Assembly: GCA_050084985.1 (NCBI GenBank)
Contig: JBITNC010000002.1
Location: 22,444,001 to 22,508,000, forward strand
From: Nageia nagi
Taxonomy: Eukaryota > Pinophyta
DNA length: 64,000 nucleotides
Direction: 5' to 3'
Shown here in pieces: positions 48,601 to 61,028 of the stretch; position 1 is the first letter of the stretch; each line of letters opens with the position of its first letter. A model generated the notes under the pieces. That model saw nothing but the letters and a program-made list of their open reading frames with translations, did not search any database and was not told the origin of the DNA. Both the position numbers and the translations under genes were made by a program.

Positions 48601-51600
48601 GGCTTATGTTGGAAGGTTATTTCTTTTTTATTTTTCACTTCATCGGGTTTCGGGACTATTAATGTTGACATGGAAAAATCTCATGTTCTAATTTGCTTTC
48701 ACCATATGGGATTTTGAAATATGAGCAACATTACAAAGCTCGAATAGAATTTTTGGCTAAATTTGTTGATGTTAAGGCCTCAAAAGTTCCAACCTTCCCT
48801 AAATTTGAAAATTTTGGAGGCATGCCTTAGCTGAATTTCCAACTTATGGACATTGTGATCTTTTTTAGCCAAAAGTACAAGGGTCAAAATAGAATGTATA
48901 CATTATTAAATTCTTTAATGAAGAAAAATTAAATATTTATAAAGCACATCATAAATTATGATGGGAAGGATGCTTTAGCTCCATAATGACATAAAGACAT
49001 GATTATGAAAATATATTTTACTTATGGAAAGTATTATGTCTACTTATGGAGTTTATATTAAACTATGAGAAAAGTTTGCTAGAAGGTAAATAAATATACA
49101 CATTTCAATAAAATATGATATAATGCATATATTTGTAAATTGTATTCATGAAATTTACAAAGAATTCATAAGTAGAAAGTATAGGTATGGACATATACAA
49201 GTGGATATGTGTAAAGCTATGAAACAAAGATAAATAGCTCATAAATATTAGTTATGATTATATTTAAAAAAATATTAAAGTTTTCTTGTAACTTATATTT
49301 GGATTTTTTGTTATCCAATATTCTTAGAATGCATTAGATGACACTGTGAAGGTATCCTAACACCAAAATCTATTCACATGTGTGCGTGCACACACACACA
49401 CATGTAAAGATAGGAATGATTAAACTTGTAAATATCTTTCTAATGTAGAAAGCAAAAATGTTCTTATTCATAAATGAGAACTATGTAATATGAATTCTTA
49501 TGATATGGACATTTTAATAGTTTATTTTTTATGATAGCATTGATTACTAAGACTTGAATTGAAGTTAAAGATAATAATGCTTTACATGTTTATCTATCTA
49601 TCTATATAAGATAGTTAAAAGTTTGATGTTACAAAAATGTAATGAACAAAATAATATATTTTACCTTAACTCTTCCTTAGGTATGAAGGTCTAGAGTTTG
49701 TTATCATTTTTTTTTAGATTTAAGAAAATGTTTAGATATTTCTTTAATTTTGTAATCCTTATAAAATTATCTAGATATTCATATTAGTACTCTCTTAATT
49801 TTAAAAATGATTTCAAACTTCAAATTTGTGGGTTCACCATCAATTATTTTATTCCATCTTGGTAGGCAAACAAATTTTATGTATAAATAGTTTGCAAGGA
49901 ATCATCAATCATTTTATTTTATCACTGCTCTCTTAGTTTTGAAAATGGTTTCAAACTTTAACTTTGTGGGTTCGTCAACAAATTTTTTATTTTGATTTTA
50001 TGAGTGGAAATTTTTTATGTATAATACTATGCAAGGCGCCATAAAGAAATATATGAATAACATTTGGAAGAGGAGAGATATTTAGAGCATGGAGATGATT
50101 CTAAGTGGAGGGATAGATCAAAATATCCATGAAATGATTAGTTCTTATGGGCATTCTAGTTAAAGCAATGGAAACTAATAAAGTAAGAGTTCTATATAAA
50201 CAAAATGCATATCTCAAAAATATATTTCTTTCTTACAATATAACTCATATTCTTAACTAAGAAGAGGGTGTTCCCTTGAGGAGAAAGGACAACCTAAGTT
50301 CATTAATGAATCATGGCTAAGTATTCTTGAGTGAAGAAAATTAGGTAGTCAAACATGGGGTTATGGAGCATGGGTACTTTCACAACTATACAAAAAGATA
50401 TTAAGAAGGACATCAATATCCATTTACTCCTTTTTAACTCATCACCAATTTGGTGTGGTTTGTTGGATGTGCATTTTTTATATTTTTTGTGGTTTGATGT
50501 ATGCTTTTATATGCATTTATTATTTATTTTTGATGGATTGATATTTTTTTCTAACATTTTTTATTTTTGATGTGATTTTTAATATTTATAAGGTTTAATG
50601 ATTTTGATGTGTATTTTTGATATCCATAATTCTCACAACCATCATCAACATCATCCATAGTGCAAGTGAGAAGCTAAACTAGATCCAAATAATGCGAACT
50701 ATTATCATCTCCCAATGAATGTGACAAATATATCACTATCTACATGATGCATATAATTATGGAAATTAAAAGGTGTATCTTCAAAAGAATTCTTATCACA
50801 ACATACCTCGTGAATGGCTAATATATCTAAGAACTAATTTGTTGTGAGAAATTACAATCAAGAATAACCTTTAAGTGATAGTTTATCATTATCTCATAAT
50901 CTTATTACTAATCCCCATTGTTAATAAAAGAAAAATCCCTTACCTCCTTGAAATCCATTGGAGGAAAACTACATAGAGTCATGAATGAAGAATTCTCAAC
51001 ATAATACTTAGTAGCTTATCCCTTCTCAAAACTAGCATCAACATCTTCCTCCATATATAAAGAAGAATCCATTAAGTTATAGGAATCTATAATCATAATA
51101 ACACCTTTTATCTATCCTCATGATTCAAATATTGAATAATACGAGAACCATATGAATCCTTACAAATAAGTCTTCCATTTATATGATCATGAATTCTAAT
51201 AACATGATCATCTTCAATATGAATAAAAATAACATTATCAATAGTGAAGTCATCTTTAGCATCACTAGCATTCTTAGCAACATTATTATTATGAATGATA
51301 TAAGTACCATGACAAATGTAAATGTTGATACTAAAAAATGATTAAATAATTAATTTAATATCTATTATAATAAATGGTGAAGCTAATTAAATGATGATAA
51401 ATTATAATATTCACAAAAATGAGATCTAAGTACTTATATGCTCTTGATATATCAAATATGAACTTAAACGAATACAAACATGTTGTTTACTTATTTCATG
51501 TCAATCATAGCCCAAATTAGACCGCCACAAGATCAAGACAACTCACTCCTTTTATGTAATCTTGGCTTCTTTTAAGTCCACAAGACCAAAGGATTTTTTA

Positions 51601-51864
51601 GAAACACAACATGATATTAAACTACTTACCTAAACCTACTTTTTTATTATATTGGAGGATGTATTTTTAATGGAATCCTAACCATGTGCAACATCCTAAC
51701 ATTAAGCACTTAAGTTTAGAGAGAGAATAGATTAGGAATATCCATAAAACAACAGTTCCTACAAGCCTACACATAACTAAACCTCGTACACTAACTTAAA
51801 AACTAGTAAACTCATAGAGCATACAAAAAGAAAAAAGATTACAGAAAAAGAGGTTAAAAACTAG
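48601..51864. other. AT-rich spacer
   Basis: No gene recognised. A (CA)n run lies at about 49388-49402. A duplicated block at about 49785-49850 and 49925-49990 shares CTCTCTTA(A/G)TTTT and ATGGTTTCAAACTT-like sequence. Confidence 0.5.
49388..49402. repeat. (CA)n microsatellite
   Basis: Short CACACACACACACA run following GTGTGCGTG. Confidence 0.8.
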
Positions 51865-51940
51865 ATGAGACAAAAACTTTCAAATGTGAAGAGCATGAGG
51901 AGAACCCATAGTCTGGAAGTTTTTCAACTCATTGAAAATG

Positions 51941-52066
51941 GTTTCCCTTGCTTAGGGTTTCCTATCCCTGAACTTTGCTTCAATTTCCCTTGCTTAAGGT
52001 TTCCTATCCCCAAACTCTACTTCAGTTTCCCTTGCTTAGGGTACTAGACCCCCAAACTTTGCATTA
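51941..52066 (+). repeat. Three 42 bp tandem units
   Basis: TTTCCCTTGCTTA(G/A)GG starts at 51942, 51984 and 52026. The unit is a multiple of three and the forward frame reads FPCLGFPIPELCFN in repeats, but the frame is short and no gene model is supported. Nearby, 52158-52340 has four or five looser copies of AATA(A/G)TGCCCA(T/C)A. Confidence 0.8.
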
Positions 52067-52565
52067 CCTCAAGTTGACAAACCATGGATTTCTTGACCTT
52101 CAAGATCTTCTTCAATAAATCTTGGTTTCAATATTCCATCTGCATGACCTCCCACACATGTCTAAATAATGCGCATACATTATTCAATTAGAGTGGAAGT
52201 CTAAATAGTGCCCACACACTATTTAATCATATAGATATCTCCAAACAATGCCCATAAAAAGCTTGGAAATAGCTAGAGACCTCCAAATAATGCCCATACA
52301 TTATCTAGTCTTGATGCACATCTCTAAGCCATGCCCATATGAAGCTCAAATCATCATCATTTACCAGCATAGTAAGAGAACACCCATGAATCTCTCTCAT
52401 CCAAGAAGTCTCTCCAGTAAAGGAAACCTAAGACCCATTGACTAAAGCCCAGAACTATCCATCCAACTAGCACCTAATATTTCAATAGAATGACCTTCAA
52501 TATCCCAAACTAGCACTTCCCTTAGGCTCCTAGAAACCCTGCACATTGAGGAAAGATATCCCAAA

Positions 52566-53322
52566 CTCACCTTGTGTAAGCAAGCTCATGGAGACTCACA
52601 TGTCAGCTTAAAGTTGATCGAATACTATGTACAGTGAAACCAGTTGTGGTTAATGATTGTATTGAAAACCATTTTGTCAAATGGTAATGTAGTGAGTCTC
52701 AAACTAGTTCTCAAAAAGATTCTCAAATATGTAAATGTTCTCATCTCCGCTTGTATCTCTATGGAGGAGAACTCTCTCTTACTCTCTCTCTTCTCTCTTC
52801 TACGCTCTATCCCAATATTGCATTAAGGGGGAGTGTTAGAATTTGTAATGAAATATTATGAATATCTAAACTCCTTGTAAATTCAATTAATCACTTAAAG
52901 GATATTTAGATACCTTAAGGGATTAATTGAATTCTTTATTATGTAAACTTTGACCTTACCATGTGGTTAGTTGGTAGGTTAAAGTTAGGTAATATATTTA
53001 TTGTAACCCTAACCTTACCCTTGGGTTAAAGGGAGGTTAGGGAGGTGCTCTCATGCTATAAATAGAGGGCCTCTCCTCTTGTAATATCACTTAGATTTTG
53101 AGTAAGATTACTCTACTAGTTTGTGTAGGAGAGAAAGGAATTGTAGTAAGAGGGTGCATAGTTTAAGAATTGAGATCTAGTTGTGGATGTACTCCCAAGG
53201 AGGGAGGAACCACTTATATTGGTGTTATCTTGTGTGAATGGTGTTATTAGCTTGCAGATGTTGAATGATTAAGTTTATTATAGTCTTGGATCTTAAGGAT
53301 TAGTGTAGAACTAATTCCATCA
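52566..53322 (+). mobile_element. Copia 3' fragment: untranslated region plus LTR
   Basis: From CTCACCTTGTG onward this matches 41721-41991 of the level-1 element with about ten differences, including the TTAAGGGGGAG tract at 52823-52833, and then an LTR of 489 bp (52834-53322). The LTR follows the level-1 LTR through TATAAATAG (about 53057) and GTGGATGTACTCCC but its last 80-100 bp are unrelated and end AATTCCATCA. No gag-pol is left, so it is a truncated element. Confidence 0.88.
52834..53322 (+). repeat. Copia LTR of the truncated fragment
   Basis: 489 bp, TGTTAGAATT...ATTCCATCA; the 3' end is of the type seen at 30516. Confidence 0.85.
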
Positions 53323-54029
53323 AATATAATTTTTATTTAATATGACATCATATTTTAGGTAACAATGGTATAAAGGAGTAAATGATTTGAAAGGGTTAAA
53401 AGAAATATCATAATTAATGTAATTAGTGGTAATATCAAGAAAAACATCCCAAGCTATGTAATTCATGTAGATCTCAAGAAGAAAGATGCTTAACTATAAA
53501 AGAAGATCAAGAGCTAAAGATTCTCTATTAGATAATCAAATATCAGATAGGTTGGCTTATGATTGTCCCACCATATGAATAACAATGATGATTTGTAACA
53601 CCACCTATTTAAGGATCTATTGTCTTCTCTTCACATTAATATCATATTGATTGAGCTTATTTCCATTCTCATTAGGTTTAGAGGCATTAACATCATGCAA
53701 GGGATGATTATAAGATGTGCACATTGTGATTCCTTGATCTGTAGAGTCTCAAATCTGGAAGGTGACTCCATCTCATCTGAAGCACATCAGATCTCATAAA
53801 GAGAGTATCTTATTATGTCCAGTAACTGCATATGTTTCTATATTAATATTCATAATATGCCATTTGGTACTTAGTAACATAATAATGTTTTATCTTACAA
53901 CAATTCATTATTTAGTGATTACATTTTGGTGAACTTGATTGATTGAGAGGTTTTTCCCTTTATAGGAAAGATCTTGCACAAATCTATGACCAAATTCATG
54001 TCATCAATGCCAAGTGTTATCAGCATACA
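53323..54029. other. Spacer, possibly gypsy leader
   Basis: No coding remnant. It ends at the gag remnant of the Athila/Tat-like fragment. Confidence 0.4.
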
Positions 54030-55870
54030 TAGTGATAATATCATTTAAATGGCTACTACACTAGACGTTACTACCTTCATGAAGGTCGTGATGCCTAATC
54101 TTACAAAAATGATTTACCAAGTTATTATAAGACATCTGAAGTAAGCATCCACAAGTGCTACTCAAAATCCTTCTTAGGTCAAGTTAGCTAATAAGGTTTC
54201 CAATCTTGAGATGCATCTAAAAGCCTAACAAAATTAAGAAGACTATGATGGTATCTTCACTTCACCCTTTTCAAAGGAGATCCTTAACTTTCCCCTACCA
54301 CCTGATCTTAAGACCCCTAAGTTTAAGATGTTTAATGATGATCAAAATCTGAAATAACATCTTGTGAGCTTTTAGGAGTGCTTGTTGAAGTTGGGAAATG
54401 AAGAGAAGTTGATGGAAATTTTTTTCCAAGGAGTCTAAAAGGAGATGCTAGCTAATGGTTCTATAATTTCCCACTTAATTCTAGTTATTCATTCAAATCC
54501 CTCATCAAAATATTTATGGATACGTACAAGCATAACATCAAGGAGAAGTCAATAGTCATAGAGTTATGTTCTTTATACCAAGAGCCTAATGAGATAATGG
54601 AAAATTACATCTCATAGTTCAAAAAGGTATGGCAATCTACAAGAAATAAATTGGATGAAGTTGAGATTTGTGGCATTTTTGTTGATTCTATTCTCACCAT
54701 TATTAAACAATATGTCATGGATTATATTGGCATGGGATTTCGAAGTATGATAAAAAAGCATTTTGATAAAATAAAAGATTTTACTTGAGCTTGGAAGACT
54801 CAAGGATGGATCCAATTCCTACAATAAGGATGGTTGTAATTCCTATGCAAAGAAAGATGAGAAAAATGTAAATATAGTTGATGTATTAACATTGAATAGA
54901 TCAACCACAGAAAGGGATTCTAAGTTCACCTTCCCCATTCCTTCAAGGTATATCTTCCAAGATCTAGTGAAGCCTTTGGATAGAATAACACAAGATGATA
55001 ATATGGACTTTGATTATCAAGATCTCTATCATTCTTATTACCAAAAAAGAGATCATTCTTCAAACCAATGCAAACCTTTGGAGCCTACAATCCTAGATTT
55101 GGTTGCACAAGGTAAATATGAAGTGAAGGAAATAAGAGGAACTTCAAATTATCAATTATCCAATATCATTTTAGTGGATGAAGACATATGTGTAAACATT
55201 CGAAAGGGTCATCCAAGAGCAATCTCCAATGTAGTCACAATCAAGTAAGTAAGTCTTCCAGATGATCCTAAGTCATACATTATAATATAATAGTTGAAAA
55301 ATGCTCTTGCTAAAATTAGTTTGTATAATATTATTAGTATTTCCAAGCCACATAGGAAAATCTTATATGATGTGTTCAGAAAAGAAAAGATCCCTAGTAA
55401 CATTTTTGCTATCTCTTTTTCTAAGAAAATTCAGTCCCTTAAAGATTGTCATGACATTACATTTGATGATAAGGAGCTACCTAAAAAGGATATAGTTGAT
55501 GAATTCCTAACTCTATTTATCATGCCTATGATTGAGTGATGGGAAATTCATATATCTATTGTAGACCTAGATTAGGTGTCAATATTTGCTCACAATATTT
55601 CTTGCAAAATCTAGAGAAGAATGACCTTCAAATCCCAACCATGGATGAGCCTATGCTTTGCATTAGAGGATTTGATAATGTATTTAAAATAACACTTGGT
55701 ATTTTCTCTCTTCCAAGCCAGTTAGGACCAATACTAGTTTAATTGTCATTCCATGTCATGAATGAGAAACTCACCTATAATTTTCTCTTAGGAATACCTT
55801 GGATCAATGATATGAGGGAAGGAGAAATATCTAATCAAATTCATCAATGTTTTAAGTATGCACAATTTTG
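54030..55870 (+). pseudogene. Athila/Tat-like gypsy gag-protease remnant
   Basis: Pieces of retrotransposon gag appear in order: FPLPPDLKTPKFKMFNDDQN (about 54285-54345), then FKSLIKIFMDTYKHNIKEKS and YISFKKVW-like text interrupted by a stop (about 54490-54650). The linker at 54892-55248 has IPSRYIFQDLVKPLDRI and a His/Cys-containing YYQKRDHSSNQCKPLEP. The protease-like part (55294-55830) has NALAKISLYNIISISKPHRK, ITFDDKELPKKD, and after a frame change CIRGFDNVFKITLGIFSLP and FLLGIPWIND, matching the LLGRPWIH region of Athila/Tat elements. The catalytic DxGS site is not recognisable. No LTRs were found. Reverse-strand frames here are shadows. Confidence 0.7.
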
Positions 55871-56112
55871 TAATAAATCAAATTTAGTTGACTTTAAAAA
55901 TTGTTAAATATGAATATAATTGACTAACTTTAAATTTTTAAAAATAATTATATAAATATAATCACTCACAATTGTATCAACTAAGTCAATTCAAATAGTG
56001 AATTACAAAATATTTGAAAATCACTCTGTAATTTGGTTACAAAGGACAAATATCAAATCAAATTCACCAATGTTTTAGGTATGCACAAATCTGTAATCTC
56101 ATAATTTAGTTT
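55822..56112 (+). repeat. Short direct repeat pair
   Basis: Blocks at about 55822-55890 and 56046-56112 share AAATTCA(T/C)CAATGTTTTA and TATGCACAA, about 225 bp apart. Confidence 0.75.
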
Positions 56113-56560
56113 GTTGTAATTTGTGTCTATAAATTCATAATTTCTTTTGAAATAATATGTTGGCTATAATAATATGGTTCTTTGTAATATTAGTATATTG
56201 ATTGCCAATATAATCCTTTTTCTTAAGTGGAATATGCAGACAAAGCAAATCAACTTTCATTTCTACATCTAAATCAAATCTAAAATTTAATTTATCCATT
56301 TTACATTTCGTAGTTGGTTTTAAGTTTTATCAACATATTATTGTATTGGATAAATTTTCATTCCAAATATATCACTTGAAAATGTCTTAATTATGAATTG
56401 AGACGAATGCATTTATGGCCAATCAACATATAGTACCATACTCGAATGTCATCATAATCTTAAACCACATAGGATATGTATGCTTCATTCCCTACAACAT
56501 GACACTTACAAGGGAGTGAAACATTAGTTATAGTATTGGCTTCAAAGATTTTATTAGTGG

Positions 56561-56743
56561 GCATCCATACTAAACCTTTGTATATATGCTTAATATGTGA
56601 TAAAGTATTATTATTGATCCCTACATGAAAATATGAAAACTATGACAACATCGATAGGCATCCATACTAAACCTTTGTACACATGCTTAATATATGCTAA
56701 AGTATTATTATTGATCCCTACATGAAAATATGAAAACTATTAT
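56561..56743 (+). repeat. 97 bp tandem duplication
   Basis: GCATCCATACTAAACCTTTG starts at 56561 and again at 56658; the copies stay nearly identical through GATCCCTACATGAAAATATG. Confidence 0.92.
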
Positions 56744-57499
56744 AACATATTGGCTATTGTTGAGAAATCACATGCACTTGTTCTCCCCCTACTAATCTTC
56801 AAAACTCTTATGTTCTATTAAATTATTGTATATTGTAGATGTAAAAATCCAGGGCTAAATAGATAATGTTAACTTTTGCTACTCAAACATAACATAAAAT
56901 TATTGGAATGAATATATATTAACTTAAATATGTTAAATACATTTTAAAAAATGTCTAAAGGTATCAAATTCGAAGTATTTATCTTAGGAATCATGCTTCT
57001 CAGAAATGAAATAGACATCTCAAAATTGATACTCCTCGATATTTTTAGATATATATATATCTAAGATATCTAAGTTAGTATATTTATCATGAAAAACCAC
57101 TTCATTAAATATATCATCAAAACTATGAAAATAATAACTTTAATAAAAAGGAAAATCTTATAAGATATACATTAATCACCAAGCTAATATGATCAAAGTA
57201 ACTACTTTTAAAAGTACTAAGAATGTTTTAAATTTTTTCTTTTAACTATCCAATTTCTTCTCTATATTGTTTTGAGATTGGAAATTGAAAGTTAACATAT
57301 GAACATAATTATAAAGCTTATTAAAAATATTATAATATATTAGATTATGAAATTAAGTTGAGAAAAAAATACAATAATTTCTAATATCATAAGAATTGAA
57401 TCCTATCTTCATAAACTTTATGAAATCTATTCAAATAATTATATGCCCTAACCACTTACAAACATATCCAAAGCACAATACCTACTCCCTTACCAACCC
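56744..57499. other. AT-rich spacer upstream of the 14-3-3 promoter
   Basis: No gene seen. Base composition changes at about 57500, where the GC-richer promoter begins. Confidence 0.5.
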
Positions 57500-57780
57500 T
57501 AACGCACTTTCTAATCATAGCCGACAGCGCATCTCTTCAGAAAGCCAAACGGTTTCCACGTGACAGGTGGCTACGCCTTGATAATCCACCTGTTAGAGCT
57601 AATAGGAATTTGGGCGGTGATAGGACCCTGACAGTCTCGTAGGGGTGGGCCCACCAATCCAGCTGGCGTCACAAGCATCATGGGCAGTTTTAATAAACCC
57701 AATCCCTTCTTAAAACCCTCGGAGAAAAGGGGCCCTTAAATCCGTGCCAATTCATTTGGTGCCCTTTTTTTAGCACATCA
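57500..57780 (+). promoter_or_regulatory. Proximal promoter of the 14-3-3 gene
   Basis: A GC-richer island just upstream of the inferred leader. It holds a G-box in CCACGTGACA (core CACGTG at 57557-57562), an inverted pair ACAGGTGG (57563-57570) and CCACCTGT (57586-57593) with a 15-base loop, the palindrome GTGGGCCCAC (57645-57654), which contains both TCP class I and class II core sites and site II elements, a reverse TGACGCC bZIP-type site (about 57665), and an AAACCCT telo-box-like motif (about 57713). No strong TATA box is seen. The motif assignments are from known plant consensus sites; use in vivo is inference. Confidence 0.65.
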
Positions 57781-57866
57781 TTTAATATCTCTTCCGCAAA
57801 GAAGACGAAGGAGAAAGTGGAAGGGGTTCGGGTCTAACTTCTTCGATCGTCATTGCTTTGCCCTAG

Positions 57867-59742
57867 GTGATTTCGTTTTCCAGGCAAGGATTCGAACCTG
57901 CGACCTGCGAGGTTTTTTTTCCTCTCTCTCTCGTGAATTTGGCAAAGATTCGTGGAGTGTAGATGTTTTTCGTTTGTTTCGTGTAATATTTGGTTTAGAC
58001 TGGCGAGTTAGGGTTTCAGTCGGTCGTTTTTTTGTTAAATTTAGCTACATTAGTTAAAAGATGGTTTGAAATTAATGCTTTATTTTCTACGACAGTGAAC
58101 TCCTTTGTAATTTGTAATGACATTAAGGCGTTCGCGTTTGTCTTATCTAACTCCGTTGTAATTTGTAATGACATTAAGGCGTTCGCGTTTGTCTGATCTA
58201 ACTCCGTTGTAATTTGTAATGACATTAAGGCGCTGGAGTTTGTCTGATCTTATGTATTTACGGTTTTAAATATTGCTTGTGATGCTAGGCTTCGACGCAC
58301 TTGTTTTGATTTGTTGACGTATTTTATGATTTTTGTGGATTTCTTTTGATTTTTATTACTTTGGTTTTATTTTCCAATTCCCTGGTATTATTGCTTTTGA
58401 TCTTTATGAATTTCGTGATGCAAATGTAGGGTTTGTAGTAATTAAAGGTGTTGTTTTGACTATTGTCCCTAGAAGACTTTCGTGGCAAGATTTCAGAGTG
58501 TTCTAGATTTGTTTTGATCACTGTAACCTTGAGTGTTTTGTTTGATGTTTCTGAATTCATTTCCTTGCATTTTTGACAGTGCTTGATTCTAGGTCTGGCT
58601 TGATACTATATCTTGGTTTTATTGGTCTACATTATTTCTGAATGTTAAGTGAGGTTTACTTTCTAGCTTCTAACAACGAAGGCTTCTAGTGTAAATTGAG
58701 TTTTTGAAGCTACACAAACGCATATTTCTTTCATATCTTACAGTTCATCTAGAGACAGAAGTCTTGAAAAGTACTTAAATATTTTGTTGGAACAGATGCT
58801 TGAATCATTTGAGCATCTGATGTTTTCAATGAAGAAGACATTTTGCAGTTTGTGTTTCCTTCTTTCTTTGCTCAAAATGCTATTGTTTTGCATTTAACAT
58901 TTAAAGAGTTCACTTATAGTAGGATAAGAAAGGAACTTACGTTGAGTACAACTACAGTAAATGCTATATGGAACAATCCATATTTTCCATGACTGTACTC
59001 CTGTACTGAAACAAATTAAGAGTACGAGTTAGAATCCCTAATCATCTGCATGTTGGTCAGCCAAATAAAGGGTACATCTGCACCCAAACAAGTGTCTCAA
59101 GGCTTAAACTAATATAATGTTCAATGGGAAGTCAAAGAGTTTCTGTTCCAACCTTTCTGTGCTGAATCAAAATTTCAAACTAAGCCATATGTGAGAACTC
59201 TGTTAAATGAGTCTTCTTCTTATTGTACTTTTGAAAATCATAAAATTACAGAGATTGATGTTGTTTATCAAACTTTAGAGATTTTATTGTAGCTTCAAAC
59301 ATTTAGCTTTTAATGGGAAACTGGGTGATTAATGTTTTGATTAACAGGTTTATAATTGGATTGCAGTTAGAAAAAAGGTTACTTTTTGTGTGGATTTACA
59401 AGTGGTGATTGTTAGAGGTGGCGTACCTCGTGTTCAAATCATAAAATTGTTATAATATTGATAAATTTACTGTCCAATTTTGGCACCAAATTGCAGTCTG
59501 AAGCTTTTGCTTGGGAAAATTATTCACCTCAGGGTTTCTGGAGTAGTTTTAAGATGAATCATCAAATATCAGCTTCCTTGTGCTTCAAACATTTTACAAA
59601 TCCATTGCAAGTTCGTTGTCTGCTGTAACTGTTTTATGTAAAAATTATTATATGTTCTTTAAATGCAGAATATTTGATCTACTAAACGTTATAAACTTGG
59701 TAACTTCAGTTCACATCTAAGTTTTAGGTTCTTGTATTCCAG
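57867..59742 (+). other. Probable leader intron of the 14-3-3 gene
   Basis: The coding ATG at 59748 is preceded five bases upstream by a clear acceptor, TTCTTGTATTCCAG (ending 59742), so the 5' untranslated region is spliced. A good donor, AG/GTGATTT, lies at 57867; GAG/GTTTTT at about 57911 is an alternative. The GC-richer sequence at 57770-57866 would be the first leader exon. The intron is T-rich as plant introns are, and contains the 51 bp tandem repeat. Confidence 0.6.
58098..58250 (+). repeat. Three 51 bp tandem units in leader intron
   Basis: Units start AACTCC at 58098, 58149 and 58200, each containing TTGTAATTTGTAATGACATT and AAGGCG. The second and third differ little from the first. 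The reverse-strand repetitive frame at 58016-58225 arises because 51 is a multiple of three. Confidence 0.93.
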
Positions 59743-59747
59743 GAACA

Positions 59748-61028
<1,281 letters not shown>

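Noticed and set aside
57888-57900. Perfect tRNA B-box (GGTTCGAATCC on the reverse strand) in the 14-3-3 leader
   Set aside because: No anticodon arm, D arm or matching acceptor stem around it and the T stem pairs poorly, so it is neither a tRNA gene nor a clear SINE head.
58016-58560. Reverse-strand frames with a 17-residue repeat
   Set aside because: The repetition comes from the 51 bp DNA tandem repeat in the leader intron; no family match.
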